A stretch of 64,000 nucleotides of DNA from Nectonema munidae (GCA_030549495.1 JAUIRK010000168.1:496001-560000); one strand, 5' to 3'. Positions 39,101-41,437 are shown, counted from the stretch's first letter. Notes: a model not told the origin generated them from the letters alone. A program made the numbers and translations.

Positions 39101-41437
39101 TACGCTACTGTGCGAACGTCACAAACAATACTTAAATTAACTTGTCTTCAAAATATTTTCCAATTGATGATCCTTTCTATTCTATTTTTATTTTAAAATA
39201 TACAAATTAACAAGTGCATTAGTTTGCACCGTAAAGCATTTTTGTAACCTCACCATATAGAGAAACTCAATAATATGATGTCTTTTTTAATTGACATGAT
39301 TTAGCTTTGAAATTTATCATAAATTCTTTATTTAAGAATCAAACTATTTTAGTTTAACTTAAGTATTTTTTAACAAACCAAATGTTTTGAAAGATCAAAC
39401 GAAAGAAATGCTGAGATTTCAATTCTTGTTTTTTATTTAGATGAAATGAAAAGTATCAGTCCTCCTGCATTTACTAATCAGCTGCCAAATGAAATGTGTC
39501 TGAAGGAACTAGACGAAGCAAGCTTCGAACTCAAAATATATCCGGATACAGATCCAAACAGAGTTATCAAATGGTTTAAGAACGATGTTGAAGTTAATGC
39601 AAGTATACACTAAGCTTTTATAATAGATTTTCATTTAAGCGAATGTTTTAACCACCCAAATATAGAACGATACATTTTTAAAGAGCCTAAATATAAATAG
39701 TATTTTACTTGACAATTTAATTGAAAATTAAATCATTTTTGATATAAAAATTGTTTAATAAGTAGATATACTTCTTGAGATTGTTCAATTTTTTGAGTTA
39801 ATTTTTCAATTAGATGAAACAGTTTTTCGATCACAAGAAATTGATCATTGATTTAAAAATTGTTCAAGTGTTTTGGACTCGATCTAACCTTTGTATTCAA
39901 AAGTTTATATTTAAAAAAGAATATATTTTTTTCAGTTTATTCATCGAATACCGACCCATAAGCAGAGGTTTTAAGCCTGTCTAAAATTTTCCGCTTTCTG
40001 ACTTCCGACGCCTGGGTTTTTTTAAACCCACTCCTGACTGTTTATCGCAGTGTTATGATTTGAGACCTGTAAACCAAGGGTCAGCATAAACATGTATGAG
40101 ATTTTACAAAGAACTAATTTTCAAATTTATTATGTATTCTAGTAAGCAAAGACGAACATTGAAGATGCGAGTGAAGGGAACCACTTCTCCTTACACTTAT
40201 TTCATGGGGCAAGGAAGCATTTCTTCCAGATATGTGCCACTGTGAGTAATTTTGAGAATTTTCTACTGGGTATAAAATATAGATTAAAAATGAGTTCCTT
40301 GTTGACTTATGATTTTAATTTTGGATTTCAACACCATTTTTTTTCTATTATAAGTATATAGGAATACGCCAATTTAATTTATATAGCCAATTTTTTTGAG
40401 TTCACTTATTTTTTACTTAATTTGATATCTTAGATGTAGTACAACCAAATTTACAAGAATTTAAAAATCTCAAATGTATTTAAGAGGTTTTTGTTGGGTA
40501 ATTTTGTTCAGAAATTTATTTGTATTTATTGTTGTCCTTTATATTTTATTAAATCAGAGCACGCATTTGCTATCCATTTTTTGAGTAATATCCCCCCCCC
40601 CCCCTCTCTCACTACCCAATTTTACTTCTGTGTCCTAAGGTTACATATCCATGTTTATTTATATGATAACCAAAAAAAAATATTTACAAAATTTGATACA
40701 TTTTTGCATACTTTTTGAATATATAGATTAATTGTTTAGAATATTATTAAAGTAAAATTCACTAATTATTGTTTTGAACAAATTTGAATATATTTAATTA
40801 TCTAATGAATCAAATATACATGATTTTTATATGACTGATAAAAAAATTTTGCCCCTTGTATCCCCACCCAAAATTTTAAGTTAATGTTCTTAATAAATTA
40901 TTTTCCTCTGTTAACCTAAATTATAAAAAAAACAGAAAGGATCTTTATTTAGTAATAAACAAATTTTTCTAAGTTGAAAACTTTAATATAAATTTAAAAA
41001 ATGTGTTTTTTAGTTCAACAATAGATTGTTATGGTTATAAGAAACAAAGCTACACTTTGCGGGGCAATTAATTTAAAACATTTTTATAGGCAACCGGCTT
41101 GAAATAATATCAGATTTTGGATATTGCGCTCTTGTAATCAAAGCTCTGAGGGTTGATGACGCTGGTCTTTACACTTGCATCGCTGAAAATCCCCTTGGAA
41201 AAGCAACAACCTCTTCAAATCTCGTAGTTTTGGGTAAACTATTTTAAATTTAATTTCGTGTTTCTAATTCCTAAACTCCCTACAACCAATATTTTAGGAT
41301 CGGTTGGAATTTTGCGTACTCCTCTAAGACCAGACTCAACTGCTAAAATATCTAAACTTGAATCACTGAGTACAGGAGCTTCAGATCGATCCAAATTAGC
41401 TCAAAGAAGAACACAAAGACAAGGGGTGAATCCATGA
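1..41437 (+). CDS. sls: Kettin/Sallimus-type muscle Ig protein, 3' part (24 exons)
   Basis: This is the 3' part of a giant sarcomeric protein. Kettin/Sallimus spans from the Z-disc along actin filaments and contributes to passive stiffness in invertebrate muscle (family knowledge). The sequence shows a Pro/Glu/Lys-rich segment, then nine Ig domains joined by linkers with the kettin-type motif P-x-x-x-x-K-I-x-x-L-E, then a short basic tail and TGA. Most Ig domains carry D-P-x-(L/M)-x-(V/I)-x-W-F in the first half and D-F-G-Y-V-A-L plus E-D-(A/S)-G-x-Y-x-C in the second. Exons are 1-171, 5075-5514, 6589-6941, 6993-7136, 7190-7414, 8491-8634, 9378-9482, 9544-9711, 9769-9912, 9975-10232, 10295-10438, 12763-13020, 17048-17191, 20897-21157, 22926-23069, 27151-27408, 28473-28616, 32994-33129, 35200-35324, 35384-35527, 37679-37780, 39441-39602, 41090-41233 and 41298-41437. 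They total 4458 nt and keep frame throughout. The 5' end lies outside the window. Exon 1 and its join are the least certain part. Confidence 0.88.
329..422. repeat. 94-nt near-perfect hairpin (pre-miRNA-like or foldback MITE)
   Basis: The arms begin GGTAATGTTGCA and end TGCAACATTACC, a 12-bp perfect outer stem. Pairing continues inward through GCATTGATAAAC/GTTTATCGATGC and CTTTCC/GGAAAG to a loop of about 14 nt near 369-382. I count about three mismatches and two G-T pairs in some 40 bp. Size and loop fit a pre-miRNA hairpin. The flanks carry GTCAAAT on both sides (320-326 and 423-429), which might instead be a target duplication of a tiny transposon, though the spacing to the arms is not symmetrical. 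Confidence 0.7.
976..1402 (+). mobile_element. hAT transposase fragment (ZBED5/SCAND3-like), 5' piece of an inverted remnant
   Basis: The translation begins DETTDAANLPP (transposase core) and, after frame breaks, continues HGLRVYTDHTLAIP, then FQTLVKQ and IPDDLKIVLNEVVKTVYFIK, to an F-N-S-C-L-F-S-E end near 1394. These match the middle of hAT transposases of the ZBED5/SCAND3 group. The frame is broken by several stops and shifts, so it is dead. The next expected part of the protein lies on the opposite strand at 1740-2490. Confidence 0.75.
1403..1515 (-). repeat. SINE-like repeat with a tRNA B-box motif
   Basis: On the minus strand this holds GGTTCGATCCC, a perfect RNA polymerase III B-box consensus (about 1486-1496 on +), followed by a conserved block containing GCCTTCTCGATGAAAA and a tail of TTTACC units. 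A related copy, sharing TTTTCATCGAGAAGGC, lies at 55735-55815. No A box is evident, so this looks like the 3' part of a tRNA-derived SINE. Calling it a SINE is inference from these two points. Confidence 0.4.
1740..2490 (-). mobile_element. hAT transposase fragment, inverted 3' piece
   Basis: Read on the minus strand from 2490 down, it gives CKDMEFEHLALLFH, then LSKGKMLGRIYELRE and FLDIQQKADLHEKF, and further down HEIQERFLEFKFNSISKDDF. This is the part of a hAT transposase that directly follows the piece ending at 1402 on the + strand. The simplest reading is one hAT element whose 3' part has been inverted. Multiple stops show it is inactive. Confidence 0.7.
2510..3838 (+). mobile_element. 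hAT DNA transposon with intact left end, 3'-truncated
   Basis: The left terminus at 2518 starts CAGGGGTTCCCAACCTATGG, a typical hAT terminal repeat, preceded by CTCTAGCT, a plausible 8-bp target copy. The coding part starts ATGCCCAAACGAGAGTAT at 2894 (M-P-K-R-E-Y) and meets a stop after 17 codons. Later it gives YGFAIQLDESTDVSNCAQLL at about 3319-3378, then GCKTDGSPVMLGRKSGF near 3524-3574, and CEDIGSEYTALLF near 3728. No right terminal repeat is seen, so the 3' end is lost after about 3838. It is a frame-broken relic of the ZBED5/SCAND3-like hAT group. Confidence 0.75.
3696..4148 (-). CDS. Open frame of 150 codons, unrecognised; possible single-pass membrane protein
   Basis: The frame begins MPITLKSF and has a hydrophobic stretch (SFLLIIFSIIHSIVYI, about residues 19-34) followed by the basic KFQKKKR, as in a signal anchor. 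A charged region with SSSEFLPIKRALELLGIKYS follows, then RKEDEKNS. The last third, below about 3838, lies antisense to the hAT relic, so only the first ~100 residues could be independent. I do not recognise the family. It sits inside intron 1 of the muscle gene on the opposite strand. It may be a small nested gene, a retrocopy or chance. Confidence 0.3.
   Translation of the reverse strand: MPITLKSFRLHHSLSFSQFSFLLIIFSIIHSIVYIKFQKKKRELIKLSSSEFLPIKRALELLGIKYSTPKIIIQRKEDEKNSVGSNAMLTLKEISEKIREDFFIKLLSEHKKEHSGIPSSQTPHFRMKSNAVYSDPISSQMTSKRRGQKS
4697..4791. repeat. 21-bp minisatellite, about 4.5 copies
   Basis: Four consecutive 21-nt units of the form AAAATGAAAAAGGACGAACTT are followed by a partial fifth. 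The unit length equals seven codons (K-M-K-K-D-E-L in one frame), but two of the four units carry a TAA in that frame, so it is not coding now. Confidence 0.8.
5075..5514 (+). CDS. sls: Exon 2: Pro/Glu/Lys-rich (PEVK-like) segment
   Basis: The frame is open from an acceptor CTAG at 5073-5074 and encodes acidic and proline-rich sequence including RIVSPP, VPPPPKPAPRKP, PTPEPEEEPPVK and KPKAAPPRKVPRE. Such composition is typical of the extensible PEVK-like parts of titin-family proteins. It ends ACA A|GTACTA at 5514 in phase 2, matching exon 3. A second acceptor, TTTTTAG at 5081, has a better pyrimidine tract but would need a phase-1 donor upstream. In-frame reading past the donor stops at once (HKY then TAA), so a short terminal isoform is conceivable. 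Confidence 0.7.
5515..6588 (+). other. Intron 2; possible small element near its end
   Basis: The first ~700 bases are AT-rich with no recognisable feature. A candidate MITE is listed separately at 6243-6560. Confidence 0.6.
6243..6560. mobile_element. Possible hAT-type MITE (CAGTGGCGG...CAGCCACTG ends) with a G-run
   Basis: The ends are short inverted repeats (CAGTGGCGG on the left, the complement of CAGTGGCTG on the right), of the kind common in hAT MITEs. A run of 13 G lies at 6275-6287. No matching 8-bp target copy is visible, so the boundaries are uncertain. Confidence 0.35.
6589..6941 (+). CDS. sls: Exon 3: Pro-rich linker plus first half of Ig domain 1
   Basis: The exon starts after TTAAG with one base completing a Lys codon. 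It encodes a Pro-rich stretch (APPQRPVSP, SPSPPPIALKPRAVPPLPY) and then the A-C strands of Ig1: PPMFIKPLPDLKVHEG, HFETFVEP, DPTIKIDWFCNGKPVPSG. The B-strand Cys position is Thr/Glu (THFET), so a canonical disulphide is unlikely. It ends in phase 1 in a Gly codon, TCT G|GTAAAG. Confidence 0.9.
6993..7136 (+). CDS. sls: Exon 4: second half of Ig domain 1 (144 nt)
   Basis: The exon completes the Gly codon and encodes GARHLDFYNRGVVVLEI and SDAGKYRVVATSATG. It is the most diverged half-domain: DFGYVAL is replaced by FYNRGVVVLEI, and the usual F-strand Cys is missing (K-Y-R-V). The acceptor follows a 51-nt intron and the exon ends ATA A|GTAAAT in phase 1. Confidence 0.92.
7190..7414 (+). CDS. sls: Exon 5: short linker plus first half of Ig domain 2
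   Basis: The linker is Pro-rich (QPTPLPYYAPEIPPLPEPD). Ig2 follows with PPKFLTDLKNIAMLGEG, AHFEAKLIPVNDPEMKVEWF and HNGKPLLLG. The acceptor is a tandem TTAAGAAG, so a 3-nt alternative start at 7193 is possible in the same phase. The preceding intron is only 53 nt. The exon ends in phase 1 in the conserved Gly. Confidence 0.93.
7415..8490 (+). other. Intron 5, holding a probable MITE
   Basis: See 7707-8060 for the element. The remaining sequence is AT-rich with nothing else recognised. Confidence 0.6.
7707..8060. mobile_element. Probable TA-flanked MITE
   Basis: The left end TGGCGGTGTATAAGTC is matched by the complement of the right end (TGGTGATGTATAAATC), differing mainly by transitions. 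TA flanks both ends (7705-7706 and 8061-8062). That is what a non-autonomous TA-target (Tc1/mariner-class or similar) element would leave. No coding sequence is seen inside. Confidence 0.5.
8491..8634 (+). CDS. sls: Exon 6: second half of Ig domain 2 (144 nt)
   Basis: It encodes GSRIKTFHDFGYVALDFNPA, then VDCGVYTCVATNRYGRATNA. The DFGYVALD signature is the strongest single pointer to kettin. An extra Cys replaces Ser/Ala in the usual E-D-S-G turn. It ends in phase 1 (C|GTAACA), joining linker exon 7. Confidence 0.95.
8682..9145. mobile_element. Possible hAT-like MITE (GAGTCGGAGTC family) in intron 6
   Basis: The left end CAGAGCTACAAAGTC and the complement of the right end, CAGGGTTGTAGAGCT, match with only transition differences. 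The left side carries TTGAGTCGGAGTCGCC, as in the element at 36355-36636. No target duplication is clear. Confidence 0.4.
9378..9482 (+). CDS. sls: Exon 7: separate kettin linker exon
   Basis: This 105-nt exon encodes only an inter-Ig linker with the kettin-type motif NPEALNKIDQLEMRHKALP. Both borders are phase 1. The linker is a free-standing exon here, whereas most later linkers are fused to an Ig half. The acceptor is CTTTAAG; the donor is CCT C|GTATCT. Confidence 0.9.
9544..9711 (+). CDS. sls: Exon 8: first half of Ig domain 3
   Basis: It encodes GQPPRFITPICDIPNIKEGG, then RFEAKLEPAHDPNMKIEWF and HNGEPIKFG. The B-strand Cys is replaced by Ala, as is usual in kettin repeats. It is flanked by introns of 61 and 57 nt, and both borders are phase 1. 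Confidence 0.95.
9769..9912 (+). CDS. sls: Exon 9: second half of Ig domain 3 (144 nt)
   Basis: It encodes GSRIKPYKKFGIVGLDINP, then AEDAGVYLCIATNKFGQDS. The F-strand Cys is present. It begins after TTTCACAG and ends AGC G|GTATGC in phase 1. Confidence 0.95.
9975..10232 (+). CDS. sls: Exon 10: kettin linker plus first half of Ig domain 4
   Basis: The linker reads TIHPAGLQKIRELESNLP. The Ig half follows with IPPKFLTPIHDLSVKIWD, FFEARLEPQHDPDLKVEW and FNGEVLKKS. The phase-1 junction here falls in a Ser rather than Gly codon. The introns on both sides are 62 nt, so exons 7-11 form a compact cluster. Confidence 0.95.
10295..10438 (+). CDS. sls: Exon 11: second half of Ig domain 4 (144 nt)
   Basis: It encodes SNRIHYINDFGYVALRIDP, then DDSGLYICHAYNLVGEDAIS. 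Both the DFGYVAL signature and the F-strand Cys are present. It ends GTT CAA G|GTTGCA in phase 1; the donor is weaker than its neighbours. Confidence 0.95.
10439..12762 (+). other. Intron 11 (2.3 kb), nothing recognised
   Basis: AT-rich sequence. I found no coding remnant, inverted-repeat element or RNA gene on either strand. Confidence 0.5.
12763..13020 (+). CDS. sls: Exon 12: kettin linker plus first half of Ig domain 5
   Basis: The linker reads PQQPQSLQKIFHLEASKNLK. The Ig half gives YPEFLTTLQPVSVAEGSP, LFTARVHPQNDPFLQAEW and LNDQPLLAG. The B-strand Cys position is Ala. The acceptor is CATTTTAG and the phase-1 donor is GCT G|GTAAAA. Confidence 0.94.
13161..15009 (+). mobile_element. Decayed piggyBac transposon 1
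   Basis: Transposase pieces on + include MPLKRFEEIRSMLHFNDNN (from about 14038), EHMMKYK (near 14190), MGVVDLMYKKKVTYKFDHKS (from about 14307) with KMKYYLRPVFDLM, and a final Cys-containing region near 14680-14740. All are typical of piggyBac/PGBD proteins. The right terminus CCCTGAAAGGG at 14995-15005 abuts TTAA (15006-15009), the piggyBac target. The left terminus is probably CCCTTTGAGG at 13161. Many stops and shifts make it inactive. Confidence 0.75.
15360..15760. repeat. Dispersed repeat, unknown family, copy A (rearranged)
   Basis: The first part (15360-15530) matches the complement of 29500-29710, sharing CAGATGCCAATATGTGA. The second part (15560-15760) matches 29230-29430 on the same strand, sharing AATGAATAGCAAAATTACAT. 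Relative to copy B the two parts are therefore in opposite mutual orientation, so one copy has an internal inversion. Copy B keeps a 64-codon open frame; I do not recognise its protein. Confidence 0.55.
15918..16460. repeat. Tandem repeat, about four units of 137-150 bp
   Basis: The phrase ACTTGAAAATGGG recurs at 16001, 16138 and 16287, with a diverged copy near 16437. Each is preceded by GATTGATTTTCAT-like and followed by ATATAATTATTT-like sequence. Units are AT-rich and not coding. The period resembles that of the dispersed ~140-bp element found elsewhere in the window. Confidence 0.75.
16504..16578. mobile_element. TTAA-bounded element terminus with a 19-G run
   Basis: A run of 19 G (16504-16522) is followed by CTAGCACTATTAGGG, which abuts TTAA (16575-16578). 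The complement, TTAACCCTAATAGTGCTAG, closely matches the terminus at 35686 (TTAACCCTATTAGTGCTAG). This suggests a piggyBac-type non-autonomous family. The other end of this copy was not found. Confidence 0.55.
17048..17191 (+). CDS. sls: Exon 13: second half of Ig domain 5 (144 nt)
   Basis: It encodes GERYQTYLNSGTASLKILDV, then TENAGKYTCKLSNKYGSVLS. DFGYVAL is replaced by NSGTASLKI, so this is one of the more diverged halves, but the Cys and NAGKY turn remain. It follows a 4.0-kb intron filled by a piggyBac relic and tandem repeats. Confidence 0.94.
17192..17773 (+). other. Start of intron 13, nothing recognised
   Basis: AT-rich with no supported feature. The rest of this intron holds the elements listed at 17774-20480. 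Confidence 0.5.
17774..18093. mobile_element. hAT-type MITE with degenerate 8-bp target copies
   Basis: The left end TAGTTGTTCTCAACTGG and the complement of the right end, CAGTGGTTTTCGAACT, are related hAT-style termini. The flanks ATTCAGAT (17766-17773) and ATCTAGAT (18094-18101) agree at 6 of 8 bases. It is about 320 bp long with no coding capacity. Confidence 0.55.
18464..19430 (+). mobile_element. Decayed piggyBac transposon 2
   Basis: The N-terminal part starts MNEESYLPDEVNISLLPPP at 18464. Later pieces include DDSEPLEK near 19078, CEYG/NVNMG near 19171 and LVSLYRIRIRSKKSSIKI at about 19206-19259. The last matches the R-I-S-x-R-S-K-K-W region of PGBD-type transposases. Stops and frameshifts occur throughout. 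It differs in sequence from the piggyBac relic at 13161-15009. Termini were not identified. Confidence 0.65.
19440..19780 (+). mobile_element. hAT-related fragment (TTF-type zinc-finger region)
   Basis: The translation gives KKRSFLELFYKTFTWLEYSI, then YKAFYYAFCCFC and MTKKDKGSKASTNAK. These resemble the W-L-E-Y-S...C-x-x-C and G-F-x-x-H...A-H parts of the TTF zinc finger preceding some hAT transposases. One Cys-x-x-Cys and frame integrity are lost. The rest of the transposase was not found. Confidence 0.5.
20355..20400. repeat. Short dispersed repeat, related to 51847-51890
   Basis: The phrase ACCAATAGGACCAAATAACC followed by CGGTTAAA is shared in diverged form with 51847-51890 (ACCAACAGGACAAATAACC...CGGTTAAA). 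It is probably a terminus of a non-autonomous transposon. The flanks are otherwise not comparable. Confidence 0.45.
20447..20485. mobile_element. pogo/Tigger-like terminus (fragment)
   Basis: The phrase CAGACCTCGATTATCCGACA resembles the CAG...CTCGATTATCCG terminal repeat of pogo/Tigger elements. No partner end was found nearby, so it is a fragment or a chance likeness. Confidence 0.4.
20897..21157 (+). CDS. sls: Exon 14: kettin linker plus first half of Ig domain 6
   Basis: The linker is diverged (KIPEAFKAIDIYKMEKSAPF). Ig6 begins with NAPYFKQTPIDQLECQEGQ, then HFEAKIEPSNDPYLVVEW and KNGKPITIG. A Cys occurs before the B strand (LECQEG), not at the canonical site. The acceptor is AATTTAG; the phase-1 donor is ATA G|GTTTGT. 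Confidence 0.93.
21158..21820 (+). repeat. Intron 14, 5' part, with short direct repeats
   Basis: A 28-bp unit beginning TCATCTCCAA is tandemly duplicated at 21442-21469 and 21470-21497 with one visible base difference. A block containing AATAATATATTTGTCAAATA occurs at about 21616 and again near 21772 in the same orientation, pointing to a further duplication. No coding or RNA feature is seen. Confidence 0.6.
21821..22016. repeat. 68-bp inverted repeat with a 60-bp spacer
   Basis: The left arm 21821-21888 and right arm 21949-22016 are reverse complements with two mismatches by eye (GGCTCCCGTTAC against GACTCCTGTTAC). The arms start TCGAAAAATGTTCAAATC. Transcribed, this would fold into a long hairpin. 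It may be a palindromic MITE or a local inverted duplication; no target duplication is seen. Confidence 0.85.
22017..22925 (+). other. Intron 14, 3' part, nothing recognised
   Basis: AT-rich; no supported feature on either strand. Confidence 0.5.
22926..23069 (+). CDS. sls: Exon 15: second half of Ig domain 6 (144 nt)
   Basis: It encodes GSRITSIYDFGYALLTINDV, then SEDAGEITCRAISKTGEAS. The DFGYALL variant and F-strand Cys are present, but the Tyr before Cys is Ile (E-I-T-C). It ends TTA G|GTCAAT in phase 1. Confidence 0.94.
23905..24180. repeat. Short tandem repeats and one half of an 80-bp duplicated block
   Basis: A 26-bp unit with TTCAGTACGGG is repeated at 23905-23930 and 23931-23956. 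The phrase ATTAGGGTAAATAACTTATT occurs at 24045 and again at 24090. The block 24101-24180 is identical to 28086-28165 in the next intron. The intron before it (23070-23904) shows nothing recognisable. Confidence 0.8.
24230..24432 (+). mobile_element. Probable non-LTR retrotransposon 3' end
   Basis: The segment ends TGTAAATAAATATCATATCA with a short (CATAT)n tail at about 24407-24430. This polyadenylation-like word plus pentamer microsatellite is typical of truncated LINE 3' ends, compare the (ATGTT)n tail at 45890. No reverse transcriptase code is left here. Confidence 0.45.
24433..27150 (+). other. Rest of intron 15, nothing recognised
   Basis: About 2.7 kb of AT-rich sequence. A short GGGTTAGGGTTAG at 25586-25598 is not enough to call a telomeric repeat. 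No coding remnant is supported. Confidence 0.5.
27151..27408 (+). CDS. sls: Exon 16: kettin linker plus first half of Ig domain 7
   Basis: The linker reads LHPQSYQKIQALEDIERY. Ig7 begins with FETPRFVTQIHDLLNLNEND, then HFEAQLQPSKDPDLKVQW and NNQPLQFG. No ATG or long reading frame marks it; the start after TCTGTCTAG was set by phase and by homology to exons 10, 12 and 14. The donor G|GTAAGT is a consensus match. Confidence 0.93.
27409..28085 (+). other. Intron 16, 5' part, nothing recognised
   Basis: AT-rich with no supported feature. Confidence 0.5.
28086..28165. repeat. 80-bp block identical to 24101-24180
   Basis: Starting TAACTTATTTACCGATATTA, the 80 bases are the same as in the previous large intron about 4 kb upstream, in the same orientation. 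Sequences on either side differ. Confidence 0.85.
28473..28616 (+). CDS. sls: Exon 17: second half of Ig domain 7 (144 nt)
   Basis: It encodes GDRFKLVHDFGFVALHIMKV, then PEDSGTYTCMAYNKSGEAY. All signature positions are present. The acceptor is TTTTTCTAG; the donor TTT G|GTGAGA is phase 1. Confidence 0.95.
28617..29229 (+). other. Intron 17, 5' part, nothing recognised
   Basis: AT-rich with no supported feature. Confidence 0.5.
29230..29710 (-). repeat. Dispersed repeat, unknown family, copy B, with a 64-codon frame
   Basis: On the minus strand it holds a frame starting MNIPNDFIGKKLIKLVDKIQ at 29552, running to 29358, then a further piece with LSNLKTFLLKKLLDISLFY after stops. Both pieces have counterparts at 15360-15760, showing this is a repeated, formerly coding element. 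I do not recognise the protein. Confidence 0.5.
29975..30600 (+). repeat. Dispersed ~140-bp tandem-repeat element, copy 1
   Basis: A unique lead-in containing CAACATGATTGAAGAAAGT is shared with 52925-52960. Units with TCACTAATTCAATTGACAC, AACTGAGTCCAAAAATTAAATC and (G)TATAAAAAAAATGTATTTTATT follow. The same units occur at 45140-45370, 46890-47870 and 52860-53560, and in reverse at 35740-36110. Confidence 0.75.
30618..32263 (+). mobile_element. hAT DNA transposon, internally deleted, with both ends and target copies
   Basis: The termini are TAAAGTGACCAACCAG (from 30626) and the complement TAAGGTGACCAGATTT (ending 32255), with GTCCCGC and GCGGGACAC as subterminal words. The flanks TGTTTGAT (30618-30625) and TGTTTGGT (32256-32263) agree at 7 of 8 bases. 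Inside is the C-terminal half of the transposase: TRWLALLPAMERILKIYDPL near 31300, and the hAT dimerisation region LSLSATNAATERLFSTVNK near 31861. One frameshift lies near 31690-31725, and the N-terminal half is missing. Confidence 0.8.
32264..32993 (+). other. Intron 17, 3' part, nothing recognised
   Basis: AT-rich; no supported feature between the hAT element and exon 18. Confidence 0.5.
32994..33129 (+). CDS. sls: Exon 18: long linker exon before Ig domain 8
   Basis: It encodes a linker only: GSHSILNQSQLPDGANN, then ILALEAQLNAPRRTKQPE and SSSAPNFEK. The KIxxLE motif is reduced to ILALE. Unlike all other linker junctions it ends in phase 2 (GAA AA|GTATAT), which the start of exon 19 completes. 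Confidence 0.88.
33130..35199 (+). other. Intron 18, with an unrecognised minus-strand frame
   Basis: A word TAAAGCCAAACACA is repeated at 33197 and 33231. At 33935-33960 AGAGTTGGGAAAATAACGA resembles a hAT-type terminus, without a partner. Otherwise AT-rich. The minus-strand frame at 33554-33823 is listed separately. Confidence 0.5.
33554..33823 (-). pseudogene. Unrecognised protein-coding remnant
   Basis: The 89-codon frame (MRMPLSQGLESSLQMGITK, then NNWDIADLELLAIIFDHLLF and LLWLSLWSKAQTMIS) is less AT-rich than its surroundings and has protein-like composition. The shifted minus frame (NADGKYINSFIIVAFFME) also looks protein-like, so the reading frame is uncertain. I do not recognise the family. 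It may be transposon-derived. Confidence 0.25.
35200..35324 (+). CDS. sls: Exon 19: first half of Ig domain 8
   Basis: It completes the Lys codon from exon 18 and encodes LNPEFRVREGGRVCLECKLQ, then PAGDGTMQVVWLKNG. It is the only half-domain that keeps a Cys in the B strand (L-E-C-K), so Ig8 could form the canonical disulphide. It ends ATG G|GTAGTG in phase 1. Confidence 0.93.
35384..35527 (+). CDS. sls: Exon 20: second half of Ig domain 8 (144 nt)
   Basis: It encodes GNRYNEIRDFGYIALEIAQT, then SEDSGVYTCRAVNALGVDE. It follows a 59-nt intron and ends GAT G|GTAACT in phase 1. The F-strand Cys pairs with the B-strand Cys of exon 19 in the domain fold (inference). Confidence 0.95.
35686..36110 (-). 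mobile_element. TTAA-bounded terminus, G-run and ~140-bp repeats (reverse copy)
   Basis: TTAACCCTATTAGTGCTAG starts at 35686, followed by 10 G at 35706-35715. From about 35740 the minus strand reads the dispersed repeat: TCATCAATCAAAATTTTGAT, AGCATGGTTGATTTTGTATA and AACTGAGCTGAGAAAT are shared with the copies at 46890-47870 and 53400. The right boundary was not found. Confidence 0.6.
36355..36636. mobile_element. MITE of the GAGTCGGAGTC family
   Basis: The left end CAGGGTTAGGGAGTCGAAG and the complement of the right end, GCTAGGGAGTCGGACTCC, form imperfect terminal inverted repeats, with repeated GAGTCGGAGT-like words inside. It is about 280 bp with no coding sequence. A target duplication is not clear. 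A possible relative lies at 8682-9145. Confidence 0.55.
36670..37131. mobile_element. Complete hAT-type MITE with perfect 8-bp target duplication
   Basis: The ends are CAGTGGCGTAGCCAG (from 36678) and the complement CAGGGGCGCAGCCAG (ending 37123). The flanks GATAGAAA (36670-36677) and GATAGAAA (37124-37131) are identical. The body is 446 bp and lacks a transposase. This is the best-preserved transposon insertion in the window, implying fairly recent arrival. Confidence 0.85.
37132..37678 (+). other. Intron 20, 3' part, nothing recognised
   Basis: AT-rich; no supported feature before exon 21. Confidence 0.5.
37679..37780 (+). CDS. sls: Exon 21: separate kettin linker exon
   Basis: This 102-nt exon encodes ARPSIIKDAQYPLSKN, then IIEKLEDKPNRMLYDPFP. 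The P-L-S-K-N-I-I-E-K-L-E core is a relaxed form of the kettin linker motif. The acceptor is TTTTGCAG; it ends CCA A|GTAAAA, with phase 1 at both borders. Confidence 0.88.
37781..39440 (+). other. Intron 21, nothing recognised
   Basis: AT-rich. Short open frames (for example 38642 onward, 37 codons; 38843-39052) show no family likeness and no splice or promoter context. Confidence 0.5.
39441..39602 (+). CDS. sls: Exon 22: first half of Ig domain 9
   Basis: It encodes SISPPAFTNQLPNEMCLKEL, then FELKIYPDTDPNRVIKWF and KNDVEVNAS. The usual P-x-F-x-x-x-L opening and D-P-N...W-F core are kept, though diverged (DEASFELKI for AHFEAKL). It ends GCA A|GTATAC in phase 1, in a Ser codon. Confidence 0.9.
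39603..41089 (+). other. Intron 22, nothing firmly recognised
   Basis: AT-rich, with a C-run at about 40591-40604. A possible transposon end (GTGCCACTG at 40234-40242) lacks a convincing partner. Confidence 0.5.
41090..41233 (+). CDS. sls: Exon 23: second half of Ig domain 9 (144 nt)
   Basis: It encodes SNRLEIISDFGYCALVIKAL, then VDDAGLYTCIAENPLGKAT. DFGYVAL becomes DFGYCAL. The acceptor is TTTTTATAG; it ends TTG G|GTAAAC in phase 1 before a 64-nt intron. Confidence 0.95.
41298..41437 (+). CDS. sls: Exon 24: terminal exon, basic C-terminal tail
   Basis: It encodes GSVGILRTPLRPDSTAK, then ISKLESLSTGASDRSKLA and QRRTQRQGVNP, ending TGA at 41435-41437. The KISKLESL word is a last linker-like motif not followed by an Ig domain. 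GGGGTGAAT at 41423 contains a possible donor shortly before the stop, so a longer isoform cannot be excluded, but no further Ig exon is seen downstream in the window. Confidence 0.88.

Noticed and set aside
40048-40242. Possible MITE with CAGTG...GCCACTG ends
   Set aside because: Beyond the first five bases the ends do not pair and there is no target duplication.
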